Assembly (NCBI GenBank): GCA_004195635.1
Contig: PSPT01000013.1
Span: 1 to 43,892 of the forward strand
Length of the DNA: 43,892 nucleotides
Reading direction: 5' to 3'
Source of the DNA: Methanobacteriota archaeon
Lineage (GTDB): Archaea > Thermoplasmatota > Poseidoniia > Poseidoniales > Poseidoniaceae
The notes under the pieces are model-generated. The model was not told the origin of the DNA. It saw only the letters and a list, made by a program, of their open reading frames with translations, and did not search any database. The stretch's first letter is position 1, and the number at the start of each line of letters is the position of its first letter. Shown here piece by piece: positions 9,553-16,916 of this stretch. Made by a program: the position numbers and the translations under genes.

Positions 9553-11172
9553 TTATTCTTCGGGTGCGAGAATCCAATTGCCGCCAGCGCTTTTCATTAA
9601 TTCTATCCAACTCAACTCGCCGGAAGAAGAAATCATACTATGCTTGAGGTAATTGCTATCATCTCTTCCATCGTAATCAAGGCGGTTGTGAGTTCCTCGA
9701 GACTCTTTGCGGCTAATTGCTGCTTCAACACAATTTTGGCTCAAAGAAACCATCACTTGAAGCCTATAATTTTCAACAATGTTTGTATTCATTAATAGTG
9801 AATTGGTTTGGTCGAGAGATAATTGGTTGGAAGATTCCACCAAAGTACCAAGTGCTTCAACCGCTTTAGAAAGTCCCTTTTCATCTCGATTCATTCCCAT
9901 ATGAGTTGACATGATTTGAGAAAGAGTTTTTCTTACTGCACCTGCTCTAATTTTTGAATTAGAATAATCTAAATCAGCATTAATTGAACCATCAGATATG
10001 TCTGCAGCATTCAATAACTCTTTTGTCCCACTATACTCACTGCTCTTTGCGAATTGAGCAGCACTCGCTCCTGCAAGGGAGCCGCCTACGATTTCTTCGA
10101 GAAGGTTGTTGCCTGTCGCCTGTCCGCCACCATGGAAACCTGAGCATGAAGCAGCACCACAAGAAAATAATCCTGGTATTATTTTATCCCAACCACCAGA
10201 TAATGCTCGACCCGATTCATCAATTGCAATACCTCCAATGATGGAGTTGATTTTTGCCTCAACTGGAATTGGTTCGGATGAAGTATCTAAACCCAATCTA
10301 GTTGTTACGAGTTTATTTGTTCCTGCAAACCAAGGCAAATTATTTTTATCCATTTTTACCATATCGACCGACCAGCCATCATCCTTAGACATAATTTCAG
10401 CCATTTCGCTTGGAGTACCTGAAACGTCATTTGGCCCTTGCAAAATAGCGCCCTCTCCGAGTAAATTCAACGGTAAAGAAATGTTACTATCTGTAATAGA
10501 AAAAGGTGTCCAGTTTTGAAATTCCATATCTCTTAAAGAAGCTCCAATATTTTGAGCGAGGTGCATCCCCCACCCACCACTACTTTGGCCATCCCATGCT
10601 CCTTCAAAGCCACCATCGGCAATGATTATTGATTTTGCCTGGATTGCATTTACCGTACCGGATGTGAGGTCAAGGCAAATCAAACCATTAACTGCATTAT
10701 TAGAATGGATTAACTTCACAACGTGTGAATCATCCCTACGTACAACTCCAATTTTTCCACATTGATCTGAGAGAACCTGATGGACTTCTCTTGCTGTTGA
10801 ATCCCCACAATCTGCAACCCTTGGTTTACCATGGCCGGGCAATAATCTCATTAGAGGTAATCCCTTATTATCGCGACGAAAATTAACTCCCCATTGCTCA
10901 AGTTCGGCAACACTTTCAACAGCTAATGAAGTTCTACTATTGACAATGTTTTGGTCGCAAAGAAAATCTCCAGAGCGAATTGTATCGTTGCGGTGGTCTT
11001 TAGTGGATGACTCTGAAATAGTTGCGGCAATCCCACAATCTGTATCATTTCCAGGATTATTTGGCCCAACATAAGACAACATCAACACTGCCGCACCTTC
11101 TTTCCTTGCAGCAATAGCAGAACGCATGGCTGCATGCCCTTCACCGATGATTACGACATCCCAAGCTTCCAT
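9553..11172 (-). CDS. Succinate dehydrogenase/fumarate reductase-type FAD flavoprotein (SdhA/FrdA/NadB family)
   Basis: The 539-residue protein begins with a Rossmann strand and G-x-G-x-x-A dinucleotide motif (residues 10-15). It has the family landmarks: an H-R-N-D-T...G-D-x-L-C-D segment, D-S-T-A-R-E, a G-G-I-A-I-D strand, G-x-x-x-C-S-G-F-H-G-G-G-x-x-x-G-N-N-L-L-E near the FAD site, and a C-terminal S-R-G-T-H-N-R-x-D-Y segment corresponding to the substrate-arginine region of SdhA (E-S-R-G-x-H-x-R-x-D-Y-P). Members oxidise succinate, reduce fumarate, or oxidise L-aspartate. No SdhB, C or D gene lies next to it in this window, so NadB-like or stand-alone use stays possible. Upstream lies the divergent end of a membrane protein gene on the same strand, 73 bases away. 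Confidence 0.75.
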   Translation of the reverse strand: MEAWDVVIIGEGHAAMRSAIAARKEGAAVLMLSYVGPNNPGNDTDCGIAATISESSTKDHRNDTIRSGDFLCDQNIVNSRTSLAVESVAELEQWGVNFRRDNKGLPLMRLLPGHGKPRVADCGDSTAREVHQVLSDQCGKIGVVRRDDSHVVKLIHSNNAVNGLICLDLTSGTVNAIQAKSIIIADGGFEGAWDGQSSGGWGMHLAQNIGASLRDMEFQNWTPFSITDSNISLPLNLLGEGAILQGPNDVSGTPSEMAEIMSKDDGWSVDMVKMDKNNLPWFAGTNKLVTTRLGLDTSSEPIPVEAKINSIIGGIAIDESGRALSGGWDKIIPGLFSCGAASCSGFHGGGQATGNNLLEEIVGGSLAGASAAQFAKSSEYSGTKELLNAADISDGSINADLDYSNSKIRAGAVRKTLSQIMSTHMGMNRDEKGLSKAVEALGTLVESSNQLSLDQTNSLLMNTNIVENYRLQVMVSLSQNCVEAAISRKESRGTHNRLDYDGRDDSNYLKHSMISSSGELSWIELMKSAGGNWILAPEE

Positions 11173-11245
11173 CTAACGACCCCTGTTGATACCTGCGAAG
11201 TGCTAACCTGCGATAAATACGCCGACACGGCTCCATGAGTTTGGC

Positions 11246-12760
11246 TCAAGATTTACGAGTGCGCGTAAGTCCAAGTGTTCGTGCTCTACGCAACCTCCTC
11301 TTACGGCGGCTATCGCCCGAACCCATCCGCCGGCGTACATTTGTTCGCACAATCGTTGAGGTGAGGATGTCCCCCGAATCATTGAGTAAATTTACTTGTA
11401 GTGTACGAAGGCCGATTTCGCCCGATTCCCAAGAAATACTCATCCACAAAAACACGCCCCTACGAAGATAACGAGGTAGCCAATCTATTGCGTCCTCATT
11501 AATAGAACTATACAATTGTAACTTAGACTGGGGCGCAGGACAAGGTTCAACCTCAAGTCTAAATGACTGTTTTTCGGGTTGCCCGCCGGGCACATGAACT
11601 TCAACCCTTACCCTATCTACAACCATGCTTTGGTTATTAATGAAAATAAAGAGGTGTCCTTGCCCATCATAACATTCATCTTCAAACTCCACATCCATTC
11701 GCCAACTATTATTTGATATTGAAAAACTATTGGTCAAAAAATCAGATTTAAGTCGTGCAATTAATTGAAAAAAACCCGGTTGCCAGGCGCATGAATGAGC
11801 GATCATTCGCTGTATTGAAGATTGATTAAAAGTGGGATTTATTTGGAGTTGTTCAAGGCCACCAAATATGAATTCATTTATTTCTTCTGATAATTTGCTA
11901 TCACTAATTTCATCATTATAATGCAAATGTAATAATAATAATAATCTCTCCATGGCTTCTTGATAATGCAAACCCGGTTTGAAATACTGCTGCAAATCTA
12001 TCTCCCATTTTTTCCATTCTCCACCGAGGATTGGATCTAAATGTGCCTGTACTAATTCACTAAAGGCTGGTGACAATTCAGTGGGATGGTGGGTTGGAGC
12101 ATATAGTGCAAGAAAGGGTAACGGATCAGCGTGATTAAGTAAATCGTCGAGAGTAATTCTTGAATGAATAGTTGTACCAAAACCAATTGTAATTACCATC
12201 AACAAAACTATATTCCATGTGAAACCACCAGGAGGGGAAAGTGTTGCAAAAATCAGAAAACTTACTCCAATAATATTTGCAACCAAAATAAAATATGCAT
12301 TTCTTTTGCCATCTTTGAGTGCTTCCTCAATTCGATCAGAACCGGGAGCTGAACGGTGATTATTTCCTCTTTGAGCTGACAAATCAAAGTGTGCTTCTGC
12401 AGCGCTTGTTGCAGATTCTGAGGCCGCAATGATTGGAGCTTGGGTTAATAGCAATAACGGAACCCAAATAATAAACATTAACCATGCTTGAGGGATTACT
12501 GATGCGGGTATTGAAATTCCAACAAAGGCAGTTAATGCAAGTAATAATCCAAACCACTGACGTAAATACCTCATTGGCCCCCACCAAGACCATCGCCCCC
12601 AAAAAATACGATTTGCTTCAGATTTATTATAGCGTTCTTCTGCATCAGTTAGACTATTTATTTCGCCATGCGCATCAACGTTTGATTCCTGTTTAAAAGA
12701 TTCACCATAAGGTTCGGGAAAATTATGCGGGTCGGATGGCGATATCGTGGGCATTAACAT
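11246..12760 (-). CDS. Unknown membrane protein with cytoplasmic beta-rich C-terminus
   Basis: I do not recognise this protein of about 504 residues. After a hydrophilic 55-residue N-terminus it has two pairs of hydrophobic helices (about 68-110 and 160-200), then a long soluble region: helical up to about 360 and beta-rich after that. The last 25 residues are strongly basic with repeated Arg (R-R-R-M, R-R-K-R-R-L-R-R). The basic tail could contact nucleic acid, ribosomes or acidic lipid head groups, but that is a guess. The frame opens at a TTG (12769); ATGs at 12760 and 12754 are better candidates. It stands alone between the flavoprotein and tRNA-Arg. Confidence 0.65.
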   Translation of the reverse strand: MLMPTISPSDPHNFPEPYGESFKQESNVDAHGEINSLTDAEERYNKSEANRIFWGRWSWWGPMRYLRQWFGLLLALTAFVGISIPASVIPQAWLMFIIWVPLLLLTQAPIIAASESATSAAEAHFDLSAQRGNNHRSAPGSDRIEEALKDGKRNAYFILVANIIGVSFLIFATLSPPGGFTWNIVLLMVITIGFGTTIHSRITLDDLLNHADPLPFLALYAPTHHPTELSPAFSELVQAHLDPILGGEWKKWEIDLQQYFKPGLHYQEAMERLLLLLHLHYNDEISDSKLSEEINEFIFGGLEQLQINPTFNQSSIQRMIAHSCAWQPGFFQLIARLKSDFLTNSFSISNNSWRMDVEFEDECYDGQGHLFIFINNQSMVVDRVRVEVHVPGGQPEKQSFRLEVEPCPAPQSKLQLYSSINEDAIDWLPRYLRRGVFLWMSISWESGEIGLRTLQVNLLNDSGDILTSTIVRTNVRRRMGSGDSRRKRRLRRARTLGLTRTRKS

Positions 12761-12890
12761 ATACCGCAACAGGTGCTCGGTTTTGTTTTCATCGGTTATC
12801 TATGTCAGTAATTGATGTGTTTGGGCAAAAATAACTATTCCATAGGTTTCTTCATTAATTAATGTAGAAAGAAGGAAAAGTAGGTTGAGG

Positions 12891-12964
12891 CGGGCGCAGC
12901 AGGATTTGAACCCGCGATCCCTGGCTTAGGAGGCCAGTGCATTATCCAACTATGCTACACGCCC
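12891..12964 (-). tRNA. tRNA-Arg (anticodon CCT)
   Basis: A complete 74-base cloverleaf can be drawn on the minus strand: acceptor GGGCGTG with TGCGCCC, D-stem GCAT/ATGC, anticodon stem CTGGC/GCCAG around loop CTCCTAA (anticodon CCT), a five-base variable region, T-stem GCGGG/CCTGC with loop TTCAAAT, and discriminator G. CCA is not encoded and no intron is present. It would read AGG codons. No TATA-like box is visible at the usual distance upstream; instead a ten-pair hairpin lies there. Confidence 0.96.
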
Positions 12965-12974
12965 AAACAATCGC

Positions 12975-13000
12975 CGGAGGCTCATCAACTTGAGCCTTCG
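12975..13000 (-). terminator. Strong hairpin between RFC-like gene and tRNA-Arg
   Basis: Bases 12975-12984 pair with 12991-13000 (ten pairs, one G-T), with a six-base loop. It lies 41 bases after the stop of the RFC-like gene and 11 bases before tRNA-Arg, both on the minus strand. On that strand a short T-containing stretch (ATTGTTT) follows the stem. It could end the upstream transcript or mark a processing site for a joint transcript; the sequence alone does not decide. Confidence 0.45.
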
Positions 13001-13040
13001 CCTCAACAATGAAGATAGAAAATTTCAACAGGTTAGCAGA

Positions 13041-14189
13041 TTACACAATTGCAAGGCCATACTTTATTCCAATCTCTGCAATATTATGGAAGAGTAATTC
13101 AAATTGAATACGCGCATGCATGCTTCGTTGCAATTTTACATCACACAGAGCGAGGTTGTCAATTATTTCTCTTTGTGCATCTTCAGGCAATAATAAGCGT
13201 CCACTCACTAGCATTTCGTGTAATTGGTCAATAACATCCTCTGGTTGCAAACTATGATTATTCATCAAAGAATCTAATTGTCCCATGGCTCCATGCAAAA
13301 CTCTTGTATTTTTTGAGCCCATTTTTTGCCAACGCCATTCATGTATTTTACCACGTAGTGCTTGTTCCAACACCCTTTGGGTTGGACCAAGGGTTGTTGC
13401 AGCAATTAATTTCTGCAAACTACTCCTTTCACGATGCATGCCTTTCAGTACTAATAATTCTAAAAGAAAAATAGCCCGGCGTAAATTACCATTCACAACA
13501 TGGCAAATATCCCCTAGTAACCCATTGACCAACTCCACATTTTCTTCGACACATAGTTCATCTATTCGTTTACTAAGCAATTCTTTTGAAACCGAGGGAA
13601 GACGGATTAACTGTGTCCTTGAACGTAAAGCATCAATCAAACGACTAGGTGCCCGAGCAGTAAAAATAAATCTAGAGGTATGAGATTCTCTTTCCATCAT
13701 CCTACGCAAATAGGGTTGCCTAGTTGGACCGAGAAAATCTGCATCTTCAATAATAATTAATCGGGATACTGGCGCCATTTGTAAGCCTTGGTTGAGAAAC
13801 TGAGATTCTTTTCCTGCAGGGGGAATGTCATCTCGTGTTGAAGTTATCATATTCCTATCAAAAGCATCAAGACTTGTGCGACCCGCTAGTGTATCTTTAC
13901 TATTTCTACCGACAGGACGGAAAAAATCTTCAAATTTGGCCATCGCCCCGCCCGAACGGGCCAAATCTCTTGCTTGAATTACATGAGTTGTTGCATTCCA
14001 CCCAGGGCCTAATACCTGCCTTGCAATTAATCTCCAGGTAGCAGTTTTACCAACACCAGATGGTCCTGCAATCAAGAGATGAGGGGGGTTGGCATTACAA
14101 GCAGCCGCATTTATTTGTGAAATAATTGAAGGGGGAAAAGCAAGGTCGTCAAAACGGCGCGGGGCATGAGAATATAGCCAACTCGCCAT
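13041..14189 (-). CDS. RFC-like clamp-loader AAA+ ATPase subunit (divergent)
   Basis: The 382-residue protein has a Walker A site G-P-S-G-V-G-K-T near 42-49, a Walker B-like strand I-I-I-E-D-A-D, and a sensor/arginine-finger region A-R-A-P-S-R-L-I-D-A-L-R-S-R-T that matches the SRC motif region of replication factor C small subunits (R-S-R-T in place of x-S-R-C). The C-terminal part is helical, as in the RFC collar. RFC loads the sliding clamp PCNA at primer ends. It lacks the usual W-x-E-K-Y-R-P start (it has W-L-Y-S-H-A-P-R-R-F-D-D-L), so it is probably a specialised paralogue rather than the main small subunit. The ATG at 14189 was preferred over a TTG at 14198. Confidence 0.75.
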   Translation of the reverse strand: MASWLYSHAPRRFDDLAFPPSIISQINAAACNANPPHLLIAGPSGVGKTATWRLIARQVLGPGWNATTHVIQARDLARSGGAMAKFEDFFRPVGRNSKDTLAGRTSLDAFDRNMITSTRDDIPPAGKESQFLNQGLQMAPVSRLIIIEDADFLGPTRQPYLRRMMERESHTSRFIFTARAPSRLIDALRSRTQLIRLPSVSKELLSKRIDELCVEENVELVNGLLGDICHVVNGNLRRAIFLLELLVLKGMHRERSSLQKLIAATTLGPTQRVLEQALRGKIHEWRWQKMGSKNTRVLHGAMGQLDSLMNNHSLQPEDVIDQLHEMLVSGRLLLPEDAQREIIDNLALCDVKLQRSMHARIQFELLFHNIAEIGIKYGLAIV

Positions 14190-14262
14190 CCTTATCAACT
14201 AGACAGCAAGGGCCACGGTTCTTCAAGGATTGGGGTAAAATGAAATTGAATAAACGCAATTA

Positions 14263-14412
14263 TTAGTTTGCATCAATGACTTTGTGTCCGCTACGACGAG
14301 GCTTTGCAAATATTCGACTACCGCAACTTCGGCAAGAGATACCGGGGCGATCAACTGCCAATTCTTCGATGCTGCCGCAAATGATGCACTTGTACACAAC
14401 AGGCTCAACCAT
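14263..14412 (-). CDS. rpoP: DNA-directed RNA polymerase subunit P (Rpb12-like zinc ribbon)
   Basis: This is a 49-residue product. It reads M-V-E-P-V-V-Y-K-C-I-I-C-G, then a short acidic linker, C-R-S-C-G-S-R-I-F, then a basic tail (A-K-P-R-R-S-G-H-K). This is the pattern of archaeal RpoP/eukaryotic Rpb12: Y-K-C-x-x-C-G, C-x-x-C-G-S-R-I and a basic C-terminus. The four cysteines bind one zinc; the subunit bridges the large RNA polymerase subunits during assembly. The start ATG at 14412 faces the guaAA gene head to head with 94 bases between. Downstream on the same strand is the RFC-like gene. Confidence 0.85.
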   Translation of the reverse strand: MVEPVVYKCIICGSIEELAVDRPGISCRSCGSRIFAKPRRSGHKVIDAN

Positions 14413-14506
14413 ATTGGCCGCGACTTAGCCCTCCTCTTTGAACCTGCCCCTCGCGTAATGATTACCTCCGACAGGTTCATGGGACGCTTTCAATGCACAG
14501 TATTTC

Positions 14507-15094
14507 ATGAGCGGGGAAAAAATGGTCATTGATGTTGTTGACAATGGTGGCCAATGGACACATCGCGAGTGGAGAATGCTTCGCGACTTGGGAATAGATA
14601 CTAAAATCATTGAAAATACAACCCCTCTCAATGAATTGCGAAAATTAGATGGGTTGCTTCTTTCCGGTGGCGCAGCGAGGGTTGGATTGACTGGTGAATT
14701 GGGCAATTGTGGGAGTTATTTGCAATTGGATATTCCAATTCTCGGTATTTGTGCTGGACATCAATTTATGGCCCGATATTATGGTGGGCAGGCACGTGAA
14801 TCTGAAACTCCTGAATTTGGTGAAATGAAGATAGAATTGCTTGGAGGGGGAGGAGTAATTTTTGCAGGCACTACAGAAGAGCAAACAGTTTGGGAGTCCC
14901 ACAATGATGAAGTTTGTGAGGTACCTGAAGGATTTGTTGTAACTGCATCCTCGCCATCGTGTGAAGTACAAGGAATGGAAGATCTCAAGCGAATGCGGTG
15001 GGGTTTACAATTTCATCCCGAAGTAAATGATACTGAATTTGGTGGCAAAATAATGAAGAATTTTGTTGAGTATTGTAGAAATAACAATAACTAA
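14507..15094 (+). CDS. guaAA: GMP synthase, glutamine amidotransferase subunit A
   Basis: The 195-residue length fits the separate archaeal GATase subunit that supplies ammonia to the ATP-pyrophosphatase subunit making GMP from XMP. It has the class I triad: nucleophile Cys 82 in G-I-C-A-G-H-Q, and the His/Glu pair in G-L-Q-F-H-P-E-V near the C-terminus. The N-terminal V-D-N-G-G-Q-W-T-H-R motif is typical of archaeal GuaAA. A second ATG five codons in (14522) is a possible start. The synthetase subunit is not in this window. Confidence 0.93.
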   Translation: MSGEKMVIDVVDNGGQWTHREWRMLRDLGIDTKIIENTTPLNELRKLDGLLLSGGAARVGLTGELGNCGSYLQLDIPILGICAGHQFMARYYGGQARESETPEFGEMKIELLGGGGVIFAGTTEEQTVWESHNDEVCEVPEGFVVTASSPSCEVQGMEDLKRMRWGLQFHPEVNDTEFGGKIMKNFVEYCRNNNN

Positions 15095-15138
15095 TTATAC
15101 AATACTTTGGACTTTTCAATCCAGATAAATAATTATTC

Positions 15139-16488
15139 TTAGATACGCAGTCCTGCCTGGCGGGCAAGTAATATTATTCTCATGCTATGTTCAAGAGCAC
15201 TTGCCCATTGCCAAGATTCTGTGAAATTTCTTCCAACCGCATATACACCATGCCCTCTAATAACAACGCATTTCATATTACCCTGGCCAAGTGCTTCGGC
15301 GATTTGGCGTAAGTATTCATCCATATCATCAGCATCCGGGTCGACAATTACCACCTTTCCAAGGTGGGCTTTACCATGAACATCAACTGGTTGAAGCACT
15401 ATCAAATCTTTTTCTAAAGAGAGGGTTGTTGAAAATGGGGGGTGAACATGAATACAAGCCGCAGGGCCCCCGTTGTGCAATGAAGTGCTGGCGAGAAGAA
15501 CTTCCATTATCCTCCATTCATTAGAAGCCTCGGGGGGTGCTGCTTGACCAAGTTTTCCCGAAATAATATCGAGTTCGGTCATTTGTGCTAAAGCACTCCC
15601 AAATCGAGTTGCATGCATTACACCCGGTTGGTCGGGGTTTAGCATTGCAATTGTTCCTTGGGTTGAATGCACTAAGCCTTCACGGTGTAATTGACGCCCT
15701 AGTCTGACAAAATCACCTACTACGTGAGAAGGAACTACAAAATCCTCTCCAACAATAGGAGGAAGGGGTTGCTCTTCAATTTCTGTAATTATTTCGGTTG
15801 CGCCGATGACGACACCTCTTAGCCGTTCAACTTCAGCCTCTAAATTAGCAATTTTTTGCATCTCTTCTTTTGACAAAGTAGTTGCCCCACTGACTTTCTT
15901 AGAATCATCATCCTCAGATTCAGTGATGCCTTCTTCATCGGTTTCACTATCTTGATCTTCTTTGTTGGCGGCCGCTTCTTCGATATCGGTTTCTTCAAGA
16001 GATGGTTCTTCTGTAGTTGCAGTATTTTCCGAAACAGGAGGGGTTTCTTTCTTAGATTCTTCCTCATCTACACTTTCATCCTTTTCATCAACAATGGTTG
16101 TTGGAGGTTCCTTGCTTGGAGGTTCCTTGCTTGGAGGTTCCTTGCTTGGAGGACCGGAGGGCGGACCACTTGGAGGGCCTTTGCTTGGAGGACCGGAGGG
16201 CGGACCACTTGGAGGGGATTTGCTTGGTGGACCGGAGGGCGGACCACTTGGAGGGCCTTTGCTTGGAGGATCGGAGGGCGGTCCACTTGGAGGGGGGTTT
16301 TCGGTGGAGGCTGCTTCTTCGTCGGTGTCAGGGGCTTCTTCTTCAGATGATGTTTGGGGGGGAGGTGTGGGTGATTCCACAACTTCTATTTCGCTTTCAC
16401 CAAAAGTTGAGGTGAACAAATCCGACATTTCAATTTCTTTTTCATCCTCTCTTTCCTTTTGACGAGAGGTTCTTCCTTTGTCTGTCAT
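15139..16488 (-). CDS. Class II aldolase/adducin-family protein with repetitive Pro-rich acidic N-terminus
   Basis: The 449-residue protein has two parts. Residues 1 to about 225 are low complexity: an acidic start, then Pro-rich repeats (P-P-S-K/G-P-P-S-G units and E-P-P-S-K units), then acidic Ser/Glu/Asp-rich sequence. From about 235 there is a class II aldolase domain: zinc ligands in H-V-H-P-P and G-H-G-V-Y-A-V-G, plus S-T-Q-G-T-I-A-M matching the S-x-x-(G/S)-N/T substrate loop. The family includes fuculose- and ribulose-phosphate aldolases. The open frame continues upstream into tRNA-Asp; the ATG at 16488 avoids that overlap and lies about 34 bases from a shared TATA-like box. A later ATG at 16428 is less likely. 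The disordered tail is unusual for this enzyme family. Confidence 0.8.
   Translation of the reverse strand: MTDKGRTSRQKEREDEKEIEMSDLFTSTFGESEIEVVESPTPPPQTSSEEEAPDTDEEAASTENPPPSGPPSDPPSKGPPSGPPSGPPSKSPPSGPPSGPPSKGPPSGPPSGPPSKEPPSKEPPSKEPPTTIVDEKDESVDEEESKKETPPVSENTATTEEPSLEETDIEEAAANKEDQDSETDEEGITESEDDDSKKVSGATTLSKEEMQKIANLEAEVERLRGVVIGATEIITEIEEQPLPPIVGEDFVVPSHVVGDFVRLGRQLHREGLVHSTQGTIAMLNPDQPGVMHATRFGSALAQMTELDIISGKLGQAAPPEASNEWRIMEVLLASTSLHNGGPAACIHVHPPFSTTLSLEKDLIVLQPVDVHGKAHLGKVVIVDPDADDMDEYLRQIAEALGQGNMKCVVIRGHGVYAVGRNFTESWQWASALEHSMRIILLARQAGLRI
16106..16300. repeat. In-frame tandem repeats: 15-base and 39-base units
   Basis: Inside the aldolase gene, about three 15-base units (encoding E-P-P-S-K) at 16106-16150 are followed by a 39-base unit beginning GGACCGGAGGG at 16151, 16190, 16229 and (GGATCGG) 16268. 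The 39-base unit encodes 13 residues of the P-P-S-G/K type. Copies differ by only a few bases. Both unit lengths are multiples of three, so copy-number change keeps the frame. Confidence 0.9.
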
Positions 16489-16517
16489 GCCGGTCCCCAA
16501 CCCCCGCACGGAGTGCG

Positions 16518-16528
16518 ACTTAAATACA
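16518..16528. promoter_or_regulatory. TATA-like box shared by tRNA-Asp and the aldolase gene
   Basis: The sequence ACTTAAATACA is a good archaeal TATA box for tRNA-Asp, centred 31 bases before its first base. Its complement (TATTTAAG) is a box for the divergent aldolase gene, centred about 34 bases before the ATG at 16488, giving a very short leader. A 13-base palindromic hairpin, CGCAC-gga-GTGCG (16505-16517), lies directly beside it. Confidence 0.5.
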
Positions 16529-16553
16529 GGTTTCCTGTCGGCATCTTTGTAAA

Positions 16554-16625
16554 GCCCCGTTAGTGTAGCGGTTATCATACAGGATTGTCATTCCTGTGAC
16601 ACGGATTCAAATTCCGTACGGGGCG
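16554..16625 (+). tRNA. tRNA-Asp (anticodon GTC)
   Basis: A 72-base cloverleaf: acceptor GCCCCGT with ACGGGGC, anticodon stem CAGGA/TCCTG around loop TTGTCAT (anticodon GTC), T-stem ACGGA/TCCGT with loop TTCAAAT, discriminator G. The D-stem contains a G-T pair. No CCA is encoded and there is no intron. A TATA-like box lies about 31 bases upstream. Confidence 0.96.
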
Positions 16626-16710
16626 CCTTTACAAAAAAACCGCGTATGAAAATGTTATTTTGGACAGGAAATTAATCTCAAAAACCAACAAAAGATCGAG
16701 GTTAATTTGA

Positions 16711-16836
16711 TTAATTTATTTCGTGTTCTGTTACTGTACCACATACAACACAATAAATAGGAACTGGTTCAAGAGATGAGGTTACCCCGGCAACATTAAT
16801 TTCGACGCCGCATTTACATTTTACATTGAGTGCCAT
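16711..16836 (-). CDS. Zinc-ribbon miniprotein (41 residues)
   Basis: This 41-residue frame has ATG at 16836 and TAA at 16711. It encodes two cysteine pairs: K-C-K-C-G near residue 7 and Y-C-V-V-C-G near residue 29, spaced like a small zinc ribbon. Similar free-standing ribbons in archaea often belong to transcription or translation factors, but I cannot assign one. It sits between tRNA-Asp and trm5 in the trm5 direction, 80 bases after the trm5 stop. Confidence 0.6.
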   Translation of the reverse strand: MALNVKCKCGVEINVAGVTSSLEPVPIYCVVCGTVTEHEIN

Positions 16837-16916
16837 ACTATCCCTCTTACTTTACCCCAATAGTATTCGGGCTTTGAGTTTGTCGTGCCAAAGGTTTGCA
16901 ATAATCTAATTCAATA

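Noticed and set aside
12975-13000. C/D box small RNA
   Set aside because: A TTGATGA lies in the stem but the purine of the C box is missing and there is no D box (CTGA) at a proper distance.
15952-16462. Long plus-strand frames opposite the aldolase N-terminus
   Set aside because: They mirror the Pro-rich repeat and encode only Gly/Leu- or Trp/Arg-rich repeats, with no start signal; typical shadow frames of a repeat.
16489-16578. Longer start for the aldolase gene
   Set aside because: It would overlap tRNA-Asp and the shared TATA box.
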